This document shows positions 1 through 13,200 of a stretch of 64,000 nt of DNA, in pieces (within the stretch, counting starts at the first letter, position 1; every line of letters starts with the position of its first letter). The notes below the pieces were generated by a model. The model saw only the letters and a list, made by a program, of their open reading frames with translations. It made no database searches and was not told where the DNA came from. The DNA is from Elmis aenea (lineage: Eukaryota > Arthropoda > Insecta > Coleoptera > Elmidae), in NCBI GenBank assembly GCA_947652605.1, contig OX393579.1, positions 4,650,001-4,714,000 of the forward strand. Reading direction: 5' to 3'. A program made the translations under genes and the position numbers.

Positions 1-1266
1 AGTTTTTTTAGTATAATTCCGTTTGTCTCAACTATTTTGAAATTTAATATACAAAGTTATTCAGAAAATTAAAAATTTTGAAAATTTTTCTCGAAAACGG
101 CTCTTACGATTTTGTTCAAATTTTAGTGTGTTATAGAGTTTATTTTTCTTAGTATAATGCCGTTTGTCTCAACTATTTTGAAATTTAATTTACAAAGTTA
201 TTCAGAAAATTAAAAATTTTGAAAATTTTTCTCGAAAACGGCTCTTACGATTTTGTTCAAATTTTAGTATGTTATAGAGTTTAGTTTTCTTAGTATAATG
301 CCGTTTGTCTCAACTATTTTGAAACTTAATTTTCAAAGTTATTCAAAAAATTAAAAATCGTATTTAGGGGCTAATAATCCTTAACTTGCTCATAACTAAC
401 GTGTATAAGAAGTTTGAAGCCATTTGCTATAGTTTTAAGAAAATCGATTTTTTTGTCGAAAAAAGTGCAGAGTATATAGTTTATTTTTCTTAGTATAATG
501 CCGTTTGTCTCAACTATTTTGAAATTTAATTTACAAAGTTATTCAGAAAATTAAAAATTTTGAAAATTTTTCTCGAAAACGGCTCTTACGATTTTGTTCA
601 AATTTTAGTATGTTATAGAGTTTAGTTTTCTTAGTATAATGCCGTTTGTCTCAACTATTTGAAACTTAATTTCCAAAGTTATTCAAAAAATTAAAAATCG
701 TATTTAGGGGCTAATAATCCTTAATTTGCTCATAACTAACGAGTATAAGAAGTTTGAAGCCATTTGCTGTAGTTTTAAGAAAATCGATTTTTTTGTCGAA
801 AAAAGTGCAAAGACTATAGCCTTTGTACTTTTCCCATTTTTCGCGAAAAATTGAAAATCGTATTTAGGGGCTAATAATCCTTAATTCGCTCATAACTAAT
901 GTGTATAAGAAGTTTAAAGCCATTTGCTGTAGTTTTAAGAAAATCGATTTTTTTGTCGAAAAAAGTGCAAAGAGTATATAGCCTTTTTTTCTTAGTATAA
1001 TGCCGTTTGTCTCAACTATTTTGAAATTTAATTTACAAAGTTATTCAGAAAATTAAAAATTTTGAAAATTTTTCTCGAAAACGGCTCTTACGATTTTGTT
1101 CAAATTTTAGTATGTTATAGAGTTTATTTTTCTTAGTATAATGCGGTTTGTCTCAACTATTTTGAAATATAATTTACAAAGTTTTTTAGAAAATTAAAAT
1201 TTTTGAAAATTTTTCTCGAAAACGTCTCTTACGATTTTGTTCAAATTTTAGTATGTTATAGAGTTT
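1..1266 (+). repeat. Higher-order satellite repeat, 1266 bp form
   Basis: From unit starts at 10, 151, 292, 492, 633, 994, 1135 and 1276 the order is A-A-AB-A-ABB-A-A (141+141+200+141+361+141+141 = 1266 bp). The same order repeats from 1267 with one extra A (1407 bp, to 2673) and again at 11995-13260 and from 13261. The first base of the window matches 1267, 11995 and 13261 through the variant AGTTTTTTTAGTATAATTCC. Confidence 0.9.
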
Positions 1267-2673
1267 AGTTTTTTTAGTATAATTCCGTTTGTCTCAACTA
1301 TTTTGAAATTTAATATACAAAGTTATTCAGAAAATTAAAAATTTTGAAAATTTTTCTCGAAAACGGCTCTTACGATTTTGTTCAAATTTTAGTGTGTTAT
1401 AGAGTTTATTTTTCTTAGTATAATGCCGTTTGTCTCAACTATTTTGAAATTTAATTTACAAAGTTATTCAGAAAATTAAAAATTTTGAAAATTTTTCTCG
1501 AAAACGGCTCTTACGATTTTGTTCAAATTTTAGTATGTTATAGAGTTTAGTTTTCTTAGTATAATGCCGTTTGTCTCAACTATTTTGAAACTTAATTTTC
1601 AAAGTTATTCAAAAAATTAAAAATCGTATTTAGGGGCTAATAATCCTTAACTTGCTCATAACTAACGTGTATAAGAAGTTTGAAGCCATTTGCTATAGTT
1701 TTAAGAAAATCGATTTTTTTGTCGAAAAAAGTGCAGAGTATATAGTTTATTTTTCTTAGTATAATGCCGTTTGTCTCAACTATTTTGAAATTTAATTTAC
1801 AAAGTTATTCAGAAAATTAAAAATTTTGAAAATTTTTCTCGAAAACGGCTCTTACGATTTTGTTCAAATTTTAGTATGTTATAGAGTTTAGTTTTCTTAG
1901 TATAATGCCGTTTGTCTCAACTATTTGAAACTTAATTTCCAAAGTTATTCAAAAAATTAAAAATCGTATTTAGGGGCTAATAATCCTTAATTTGCTCATA
2001 ACTAACGAGTATAAGAAGTTTGAAGCCATTTGCTGTAGTTTTAAGAAAATCGATTTTTTTGTCGAAAAAAGTGCAAAGACTATAGCCTTTGTACTTTTCC
2101 CATTTTTCGCGAAAAATTGAAAATCGTATTTAGGGGCTAATAATCCTTAATTCGCTCATAACTAATGTGTATAAGAAGTTTAAAGCCATTTGCTGTAGTT
2201 TTAAGAAAATCGATTTTTTTGTCGAAAAAAGTGCAAAGAGTATATAGCCTTTTTTTCTTAGTATAATGCCGTTTGTCTCAACTATTTTGAAATTTAATTT
2301 ACAAAGTTATTCAGAAAATTAAAAATTTTGAAAATTTTTCTCGAAAACGGCTCTTACGATTTTGTTCAAATTTTAGTATGTTATAGAGTTTATTTTTCTT
2401 AGTATAATGCGGTTTGTCTCAACTATTTTGAAATATAATTTACAAAGTTATTCAGAAAATTAAAAATTTTGAAAATTTTTCTCGAAAACGGCTCTTACGA
2501 TTTTGTTCAAATTTTAGTATGTTATAGAGTTTAGTTTTCTTAGTATAATGCCGTTTGTCTCAACTATTTTGAAATTTAATTTACAAAGTTATTTAGAAAA
2601 TTAAAATTTTTGAAAATTTTTCTCGAAAACGACTCTTACGATTTTGTTCAAATTTTAGTATGTTATAGAGTTT

Positions 2674-5600
2674 AGTTTTTTTAGTATAATTCCGTTTGTC
2701 TCAACTATTTTGAAATTTAATATACAAAGTTATTCAGAAAATTAAAAATTTTGAAAATTTTTCTCGAAAACGGCTCTTACGATTTTGTTCAAATTTCAGT
2801 ATGTTATAGAGTTTATTTTTCTTAGTATAATGCCGTTTGTCTCAACTATTTTGAAATTTAATTTACAAAGTTATTCAGAAAATTAAAAATTTTGAAAATT
2901 TTTCTTGAAAACGGCTCTTACGATTTTGTTCGAATTTTAGTATGTTATAGAGTTTAGTTTTCTTAGTATAATGCCGTTTGTCTCAACTATTTTGAAACTT
3001 AATTTTCAAAGTTATTCAAAAAATTAAAAATCGTATTTAGGGGCTAATAATCCTTAATTTGCTCATAACTAACGAGTATAAGAAGTTTGAAGCCATTTGC
3101 TGTAGTTTTAAGAAAATCGATTTTTTTGTCCAAAAAAGTGCAAAGACTATAGCCTTTGTACTTTTCCCATTTTTCGCGAAAAATTGAAAATCGTATTTGG
3201 GGGTTAATAATCCTTAATTCGCTCATAACTTATGTGTATAAGAAGTTTGAAGCCATTTGCTGTAGTTTTAAGAAAATCGATTTTTTTGTCGAAAAAAGTG
3301 CAAAGAGTATATAGCCGTTTTTTCTTAGTATTATGCCGTTTGTCTCAACTATTTTGAAATTTAATTTACAAAGTTATTTAGAAAATTAAAAATTTTGAAA
3401 ATTTTTCTCGAAAACGGCTCTTACGATTTTGTTCGAATTTTAGTATGTTATAGAGTTTAGTTTTCTTAGTATAATGCCGTTTGTCTCAACTATTTTGAAA
3501 TTTAATTTGCAAAGTTATTCAAAAAATTAAAAATCGTATTTAGGGGCTAATAATCCTTAATTTGCTCATAACTAACGAGTATAAGAAGTTTGAAGCCATT
3601 TGCTGTAGTTTTAAGAAAATCGATTTTTTTGTCCAAAAAAGTGCAAAGACTATATATAGCCTTTGTACTTTTCCCATTTTTCGCGAAAAATTGAAAATCG
3701 TATTTGGGGGTTAATAATCCTTAATTCGCTCATAACTTATGTGTATAAGAAGTTTGAAGCCATTTGCTGTAGTTTTAAGAAAATCGATTTTTTTGTCGAA
3801 AAAAGTGCAAAGAGTATATAGCCGTTTTTTCTTAGTATTATGCCGTTTGTCTCAACTATTTTGAAATTTAATTTACAAAGTTATTTAGAAAATTAAAAAT
3901 TTTGAAAATTTTTCTCGAAAACGGCTCTTACGATTTTGTTCAAATTTTAGTATGTTATAGAGTTTATTTTTCTTAGTATAATGCGGTTTGTCTCAACTAT
4001 TTTGAAATATAATTTACAAAGTTATTCAGAAAATTAAAAATTTTGAAAATTTTTCTCGAAAACGGCTCTTACGATTTTGTTCAAATTTTAGTATGTTATA
4101 GAGTTTATTTTTCTTAGTATAATGCGGTTTGTCTCAACTATTTTGAAATTTAATTTACAAAGTTATTCAGAAAATTAAAAATTTTGAAAATTTTTCTCGA
4201 AAACGGCTCTTACGATTTTGTTCAAATTTTAGTATGTTATAGAGTTTATTTTTCTTAGTATAATGCGGTTTGTCTCAACTATTTTGAAATTTAATTTACA
4301 AAGTTATTTAGAAAATTAAAATTTTTGAAAATTTTTCTCGAAAACGACTCTTACGATTTTGTTCAAATTTTAGTATGTTATAGAGTTTAGTTTTTTTAGT
4401 ATAATTCCGTTTGTCTCAACTATTTTGAAATTTAATATACAAAGTTATTCAGAAAATTAAAAATTTTGAAAATTTTTCTTGAAAACGGCTCTTACGATTT
4501 TGTTCGAATTTTAGTATGTTATAGAGTTTAGTTTTCTTAGTATAATGCCGTTTGTCTCAACTATTTTGAAACTTAATTTTCAAAGTTATTCAAAAAATTA
4601 AAAATCGTATTTAGGGGCTAATAATCCTTAATTTGCTCATAACTAACGAGTATAAGAAGTTTGAAGCCATTTGCTGTAGTTTTAAGAAAATCGATTTTTT
4701 TGTCCAAAAAAGTGCAAAGACTATAGCCTTTGTACTTTTCCCATTTTTCGCGAAAAATTGAAAATCGTATTTGGGGGTTAATAATCCTTAATTCGCTCAT
4801 AACTTATGTGTATAAGAAGTTTGAAGCCATTTGCTGTAGTTTTAAGAAAATCGATTTTTTTGTCGAAAAAAGTGCAAAGAGTATATAGCCGTTTTTTCTT
4901 AGTATTATGCCGTTTGTCTCAACTATTTTGAAATTTAATTTACAAAGTTATTTAGAAAATTAAAAATTTTGAAAATTTTTCTCGAAAACGGCTCTTACGA
5001 TTTTGTTCGAATTTTAGTATGTTATAGAGTTTAGTTTTCTTAGTATAATGCCGTTTGTCTCAACTATTTTGAAATTTAATTTGCAAAGTTATTCAAAAAA
5101 TTAAAAATCGTATTTAGGGGCTAATAATCCTTAATTTGCTCATAACTAACGAGTATAAGAAGTTTGAAGCCATTTGCTGTAGTTTTAAGAAAATCGATTT
5201 TTTTGTCCAAAAAAGTGCAAAGACTATATATAGCCTTTGTACTTTTCCCATTTTTCGCGAAAAATTGAAAATCGTATTTGGGGGTTAATAATCCTTAATT
5301 CGCTCATAACTTATGTGTATAAGAAGTTTGAAGCCATTTGCTGTAGTTTTAAGAAAATCGATTTTTTTGTCGAAAAAAGTGCAAAGAGTATATAGCCGTT
5401 TTTTCTTAGTATTATGCCGTTTGTCTCAACTATTTTGAAATTTAATTTACAAAGTTATTTAGAAAATTAAAAATTTTGAAAATTTTTCTCGAAAACGGCT
5501 CTTACGATTTTGTTCAAATTTTAGTATGTTATAGAGTTTATTTTTCTTAGTATAATGCGGTTTGTCTCAACTATTTTGAAATATAATTTACAAAGTTATT

Positions 5601-5962
5601 CAGAAAATTAAAAATTTTGAAAATTTTTCTCGAAAACGGCTCTTACGATTTTGTTCAAATTTTAGTATGTTATAGAGTTTATTTTTCTTAGTATAATGCG
5701 GTTTGTCTCAACTATTTTGAAATTTAATTTACAAAGTTATTCAGAAAATTAAAAATTTTGAAAATTTTTCTCGAAAACGGCTCTTACGATTTTGTTCAAA
5801 TTTTAGTATGTTATAGAGTTTATTTTTCTTAGTATAATGCGGTTTGTCTCAACTATTTTGAAATTTAATTTACAAAGTTATTTAGAAAATTAAAATTTTT
5901 GAAAATTTTTCTCGAAAACGACTCTTACGATTTTGTTCAAATTTTAGTATGTTATAGAGTTT
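2674..5962 (+). repeat. Higher-order satellite repeats, 1715 and 1574 bp forms
   Basis: Two further higher-order units start at 2674 (1715 bp) and 4389 (1574 bp); another copy starts at 5963. The two differ by exactly one 141 bp A monomer. Each contains two ABB composites followed by plain A monomers. Related units recur at about 14666-18700. The change in unit length by whole monomers points to unequal exchange. Confidence 0.88.
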
Positions 5963-8677
5963 AGTTTTTTTAGTATAATTCCGTTTGTCTCAACTATTTT
6001 GAAATTTAATATACAAAGTTATTCAGAAAATTAAAAATTTTGAAAATTTTTCTCGAAAACGGCTCTTACGATTTTGTTCAAATTTCAGTATGTTATAGAG
6101 TTTATTTTTCTTAGTATAATGCCGTTTGTCTCAACTATTTTGAAATTTAATTTACAAAGTTATTCAGAAAATTAAAAATTTTGAAAATTTTTCTTGAAAA
6201 CGGCTCTTACGATTTTGTTCGAATTTTAGTATGTTATAGAGTTTAGTTTTCTTAGTATAATGCCGTTTGTCTCAACTATTTTGAAACTTAATTTTCAAAG
6301 TTATTCAAAAAATTAAAAATCGTATTTAGGGGCTAATAATCCTTAATTTGCTCATAACTAACGAGTATAAGAAGTTTGAAGCCATTTGCTGTAGTTTTAA
6401 GAAAATCGATTTTTTTGTCCAAAAAAGTGCAAAGACTATAGCCTTTGTACTTTTCCCATTTTTCGCGAAAAATTGAAAATCGTATTTGGGGGTTAATAAT
6501 CCTTAATTCGCTCATAACTTATGTGTATAAGAAGTTTGAAGCCATTTGCTGTAGTTTTAAGAAAATCGATTTTTTTGTCGAAAAAAGTGCAAAGAGTATA
6601 TAGCCGTTTTTTCTTAGTATTATGCCGTTTGTCTCACTTATTTTGAAATTTAATTTACAAAGTTATTTAGAAAATTAAAAATTTTGAAAATTTTTCTCGA
6701 AAACGGCTCTTACGATTTTGTTCGAATTTTAGTATGTTATAGAGTTTAGTTTTCTTAGTATAATGCCGTTTGTCTCAACTATTTTGAAATTTAATTTGCA
6801 AAGTTATTCAAAAAATTAAAAATCGTATTTAGGGGCTAATAATCCTTAATTTGCTCATAACTAACGAGTATAAGAAGTTTGAAGCCATTTGCTGTAGTTT
6901 TAAGAAAATCGATTTTTTTGTCCAAAAAAGTGCAAAGACTATATATAGCCTTTGTACTTTTCCCATTTTTCGCGAAAAATTGAAAATCGTATTTGGGGGT
7001 TAATAATCCTTAATTCGCTCATAACTTATGTGTATAAGAAGTTTGAAGCCATTTGCTGTAGTTTTAAGAAAATCGATTTTTTTGTCGAAAAAAGTGCAAA
7101 GAGTATATAGCCGTTTTTTCTTAGTATTATGCCGTTTGTCTCAACTATTTTGAAATTTAATTTACAAAGTTATTTAGAAAATTAAAAATTTTGAAAATTT
7201 TTCTCGAAAACGGCTCTTACGATTTTGTTCAAATTTTAGTATGTTATAGAGTTTATTTTTCTTAGTATAATGCGGTTTGTCTCAACTATTTTGAAATATA
7301 ATTTACAAAGTTATTCAGAAAATTAAAAATTTTGAAAATTTTTCTCGAAAACGGCTCTTACGATTTTGTTCAAATTTTAGTATGTTATAGAGTTTATTTT
7401 TCTTAGTATAATGCGGTTTGTCTCAACTATTTTGAAATTTAATTTACAAAGTTATTCAGAAAATTAAAAATTTTGAAAATTTTTCTCGAAAACGGCTTTT
7501 ACGATTTTGTTCGAATTTTAGTATGTTATAGAGTTTAGTTTTCTTAGTATAATGCCGTTTGTCTCAACTATTTTGAAACTTAATATTCAAAGTTATTCAA
7601 AAAATTAAAAATCGTATTTAGGGGCTAATAATCCTTAATTTGCTCATAACTAACGAGTATAAGAAGTTTGAAGCCATTTGCTGTAGTTTTAAGAAAATCG
7701 ATTTTTTTGTCCAAAAAAGTGCAAAGACTATATATAGCCTTTGTACTTTTCCCATTTTTCGCGAAAAATTGAAAATCGTATTTGGGGGTTAATAATCCTT
7801 AATTCGCTCATAACTTATGTGTATAAGAAGTTTGAAGCCATTTGCTGTAGTTTTAAGAAAATCGATTTTTTTGTCGAAAAAAGTGCAAAGAGTATATAGC
7901 CGTTTTTTCTTAGTATTATGCCGTTTGTCTCAACTATTTTGAAATTTAATTTACAAAGTTATTTAAAAAATTAAAAATTTTGAAAATTTTTCTCGAAAAC
8001 GGCTCTTACGATTTTGTTCAAATTTTAGTATGTTATAGAGTTTATTTTTCTTAGTATAATGCGGTTTGTCTCAACTATTTTGAAATATAATTTACAAAGT
8101 TATTCAGAAAATTAAAAATTTTGAAAATTTTTCTCGAAAACGGCTCTTACGATTTTGTTCAAATTTTAGTATGTTATAGAGTTTATTTTTCTTAGTATAA
8201 TGCGGTTTGTCTCAACTATTTTGAAATTTAATTTACAAAGTTATTCAGAAAATTAAAAATTTTGAAAATTTTTCTCGAAAACGGCTCTTACGATTTTGTT
8301 CGAATTTTAGTATGTTATAGAGTTTAGTTTTCTTAGTATAATGCCGTTTGTCTCAACTATTTTGAAACTTAATATTCAAAGTTATTCAAAAAATTAAAAA
8401 TCGTATTTAGGGGCTAATAATCCTTAATTTGCTCATAACTAACGAGTATAAGAAGTTTGAAGCCATTTGCTGTAGTTTTAAGAAAATCGATTTTTTTGTC
8501 GAAAAAAGTGCAAAGAGTTTATAGCCGTTTTTTCTTAGTATTATGCCGTTTGTCTCAACTATTTTGAAATTTAATTTACAAAGTTATTTAGAAAATTAAA
8601 AATTTTGAAAATTTTTCTCGAAAACGGCTCTTACGATTTTGTTCGAATTTTAGTATGTTATAGAGTTTAGTTTTCTT

Positions 8678-10228
8678 AGTATAATGCCGTTTGTCTCAAC
8701 TATTTTGAAATTTAATTTACAAAGTTATTCAGAAAATTAAAAATTTTGAAATTTTTTTTCGAAAACGGCTCTTACGATTTTCTTCGAATTTTAGTATGTT
8801 ATAGAGTTTATTTTTCTTAGTATAATGCCGTTTGTCTCAACTTTTTTAAAATTTAATTTACAAAGTTATTTAGAAAATTAAAAATTTTGAAAATTTTTCT
8901 CGAAAACGGCTCTTACGATTTTGTTCAAATTTTAGTATGTTATAGAGTTTATTTTTCTTAGTATAATGCCGTTTGTCTCAACTATTTTGAAATTTAATTT
9001 ACAAAGTTATTCAAAAAATTAAAAATTTTGAAAATTTTTCTCGAAAACGGCTCTTACGATTTTGTTCAAATTTTAGTATGTTATAGAGTTTATTTTTCTT
9101 AGTATAATGCCGTTTGTCTCAACTATTTTGAAATTTAATTTACAAAGTTATTTAGAAAATTAAAAATTTTGAAAATTTTTCTCGAAAACGGCTCTTACGA
9201 TTTTGTTCAAATTTTAGTATGTTATAGAGTTTATTTTTCTTAGTATAATGCCGTTTGTCTCAACTATTTTGAAATTTAATTTACAAAGTTATTCAGAAAA
9301 TTAAAAATTTTGAAAATTTTTCTCGAAAACGGCTCTTACGATTTTGTTCAAATTTTAGTATGTTATAGAGTTTATTTTTCTTAGTATTATGCCGTTTGTC
9401 TCAACTATTTTGAAATTTAATTTACAAAGTTATTTAGAAAATTAAAAATTTTGAAAATTTTTCTCGAAAACGGCTCTTACGATTTTGTTCAAATTTTAGT
9501 GTGTTATAGAGTTTATTTTTCTTAGTATAATGCGGTTTGTCTCAACTATTTTGAAATATAATTTACAAAGTTATTCAGAAAATTAAAAATTTTGAAAATT
9601 TTTCTCGAAAACGGCTCTTAAGATTTTGTTCAAATTTTAGTATGTTATAGAGTATAGTTTTCTTAGTATAATGCCGTTTGTCTCAACTATTTTGAAATTT
9701 AATTTACAAAGTTATTCAGAAAATTAAAAATTTTGAAAATTTTTCTCGAAAACGGCTCTTACGATTTTGTTCAAATTTTAGTATGTTATAGAGTATAGTT
9801 TTCTTAGTATAATGCCGTTTGTCTCAACTATTTTGAAATATAATTTACAAAGTTATTTAGAAAATTAAAAATTTTGAAAATTTTCCTCAAAAACGGCTCT
9901 TACGATTATGTTCAAATTTTAGTATGTTATAGAGTTTATTTTTCTTAGTATAATGCCGTTTGTCTCAACTATTTTGAAATTTAATATACAAAGTTATTTA
10001 GAAAATTAAAAATTTTGAAAGTTTTTCTCGAAAACGGCTTTTACGATTTTGTTCAAATTTTAGTATGTTATAGAGTTTATTTTTCTTAGTATAATGCCGT
10101 TTGTCTCAACTATTTTGAAATTTAATTTACAAAGTTATTCAGAAAATTAAAAATTTTGAAAGTTTTTCTCGAAAACGGCTTTTACGATTTTGTTCAAATT
10201 TTAGTATGTTATAGAGTTTATTTTTCTT
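8678..10228 (+). repeat. Homogeneous run of eleven 141 bp A monomers
   Basis: Here the B family is absent: eleven consecutive A monomers span exactly 11 x 141 bp between AGTATAAT starts at 8678 and 10229. A matching pure-A tract occupies about 19256-20773 and runs into the N gap. In the second tract a distinctive monomer variant (CTTTTTTAAAATTTAATT) recurs at 19419 and 20406, 987 bp or seven monomers apart, and also at 8841 in the first tract. Confidence 0.88.
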
Positions 10229-13200
10229 AGTATAATGCCGTTTGTCTCAACTATTTTGAAATTTAATTTGCAAAGTTATTCAAAAAATTAAAAATCGTAT
10301 TTAGGGGCTAATAATCCTTAATTTGCTCATAACTAACGAGTATAAGAAGTTTGAAGCCATTTGCTGTAGTTTTAAGAAAATCGATTTTTTTGTCGAAAAA
10401 AGTGCAAAGACTATATATAGCCTTTGTACTTTTCCCATTTTTCGCGAAAAATTGAAAATCGTATTTAGGGGCTAATAATCCTTAATTCGCTCATAACTAA
10501 TGTGTATAAGAAGTTTGAAGCCATTTGCTGTAGTTTTAAGAAAATCGATTTTTTTGTCGAAAAAAGTGCAAAGAGTATATAGCCTTTTTTTCTTAGTATA
10601 ATGCCGTTTGTCTCAACTATTTTGAAATTTAATTTACAAAGTTATTCAGAAAATTAAAATTTTTGAAAATTTTTCTCGAAAACGGCTCTTACGATTTTGT
10701 TCAAATTTAAGTATGTTATAGAGTTTATTTTTCTTAGTATAATGCGGTTTGTCTCAACTATTTTGAAATATAATTTACAAAGTTATTCAGAAAATTAAAA
10801 ACTTTGAAAATTTTTCTCGAAAACGGCTCTTACGATTTTGTTCGAATTTTAGTATGTTATAGAGTTTATTTTTCTTAGTATAATGCCGTTTGTCTCAACT
10901 ATTTTGAAACTTAATTTCCAAAGTTATTCAAAAAATTAAAAATCGTATTTAGGGGCTAATAATCCTTAATTCGCTCATAACTAATGTGTATAAGAAGTTT
11001 GAAGCCATTTGCTGTAGTTTTAAGAAAATCGATTTTTTTGTCGAAAAAAGTGCAAAGAGTATATAGCCTTTTTTTCTTAGTATAATGCCGTTTGTCTCAA
11101 CTATTTTGAAATTTAATATACAAAGTTATTCAAAAAATTAAAAATTTTGAAAATTTTTCTCGAAAACGGCTCTTACGATTTTGTTCAAATTTTAGTATGT
11201 TATAGAGTTTATTTTTCTTAGTATAATGCCGTTTGTCTCAACTATTTTGAAATTTAATTTACAAAGTTATTTAGAAAATTAAAAATTTTGAAAATTTTTC
11301 TCGAAAACGGCTCTTACGATTTTGTTCAAATTTTAGTATGTTATAGAGTTTAGTTTTCTTAGTATAATGCCGTTTGTCTTAACTATTTGAAACTTAATTT
11401 CCAAAGTTATTCAAAAAATTAAAAATCGTATTTAGGGGCTAATAATCCTTAATTTGCTCATAACTAACGAGTATAAGAAGTTTGAAGCCATTTGCTGTAG
11501 TTTTAAGAAAATCGATTTTTTTGTCGAAAAAAGTGCAAAGACTATAGCCTTTGTACTTTTCCCATTTTTCGCGAAAAATTGAAAATCGTATTTAGGGGCT
11601 AATAATCCTTAATTCGCTCATAACTAATGTGTATAAGAAGTTTGAAGCCATTTGCTGTAGTTTTAAGAAAATCGATTTTTTTGTCGAAAAAAGTGCAAAG
11701 AGTATATAGCCTTTTTTTCTTAGTATAATGCCGTTTGTCTCAACTATTTTGAAATTTAATTTACAAAGTTATTCAGAAAATTAAAAATTTTGAAAATTTT
11801 TCTTGAAAACGGCTCTTACGATTTTGTTCAAATTTAAGTATGTTATAGAGTTTATTTTTCTTAGTATAATGCGGTTTGTCTCAACTATTTTGAAATATAA
11901 TTTACAAAGTTTTTTAGAAAATTAAAATTTTTGAAAATTTTTCTCGAAAACGTCTCTTACGATTTTGTTTAAATTTTAGTATGTTATAGAGTTTAGTTTT
12001 TTTAGTATAATTCCGTTTGTCTCAACTATTTTGAAATTTAATATACAAAGTTATTCAGAAAATTAAAAATTTTGAAAATTTTTCTCGAAAACGGCTCTTA
12101 CGATTTTGTTCAAATTTTAGTGTGTTATAGAGTTTATTTTTCTTAGTATAATGCCGTTTGTCTCAACTATTTTGAAATTTAATTTACAAAGTTATTCAGA
12201 AAATTAAAAATTTTGAAAATTTTTCTCGAAAACGGCTCTTACGATTTTGTTCAAATTTTAGTATGTTATAGAGTTTAGTTTTCTTAGTATAATGCCGTTT
12301 GTCTCAACTATTTTGAAACTTAATTTTCAAAGTTATTCAAAAAATTAAAAATCGTATTTAGGGGCTAATAATCCTTAACTTGCTCATAACTAACGTGTAT
12401 AAGAAGTTTGAAGCCATTTGCTATAGTTTTAAGAAAATCGATTTTTTTGTCGAAAAAAGTGCAGAGTATATAGTTTATTTTTCTTAGTATAATGCCGTTT
12501 GTCTCAACTATTTTGAAATTTAATTTACAAAGTTATTCAGAAAATTAAAAATTTTGAAAATTTTTCTCGAAAACGGCTCTTACGATTTTGTTCAAATTTT
12601 AGTATGTTATAGAGTTTAGTTTTCTTAGTATAATGCCGTTTGTCTCAACTATTTGAAACTTAATTTCCAAAGTTATTCAAAAAATTAAAAATCGTATTTA
12701 GGGGCTAATAATCCTTAATTTGCTCATAACTAACGAGTATAAGAAGTTTGAAGCCATTTGCTGTAGTTTTAAGAAAATCGATTTTTTTGTCGAAAAAAGT
12801 GCAAAGACTATAGCCTTTGTACTTTTCCCATTTTTCGCGAAAAATTGAAAATCGTATTTAGGGGCTAATAATCCTTAATTCGCTCATAACTAATGTGTAT
12901 AAGAAGTTTAAAGCCATTTGCTGTAGTTTTAAGAAAATCGATTTTTTTGTCGAAAAAAGTGCAAAGAGTATATAGCCTTTTTTTCTTAGTATAATGCCGT
13001 TTGTCTCAACTATTTTGAAATTTAATTTACAAAGTTATTCAGAAAATTAAAAATTTTGAAAATTTTTCTCGAAAACGGCTCTTACGATTTTGTTCAAATT
13101 TTAGTATGTTATAGAGTTTATTTTTCTTAGTATAATGCGGTTTGTCTCAACTATTTTGAAATATAATTTACAAAGTTTTTTAGAAAATTAAAATTTTTGA

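Noticed and set aside
3044..3226. An identical 60-codon minus-strand open frame repeated at 3044, 4618, 6333, 15036, 16751 and 18832
   Set aside because: It lies wholly inside the ABB satellite unit. Its conservation follows from the repeat, no start context or domain supports it, and other copies of the unit lack it because of single-base variants.
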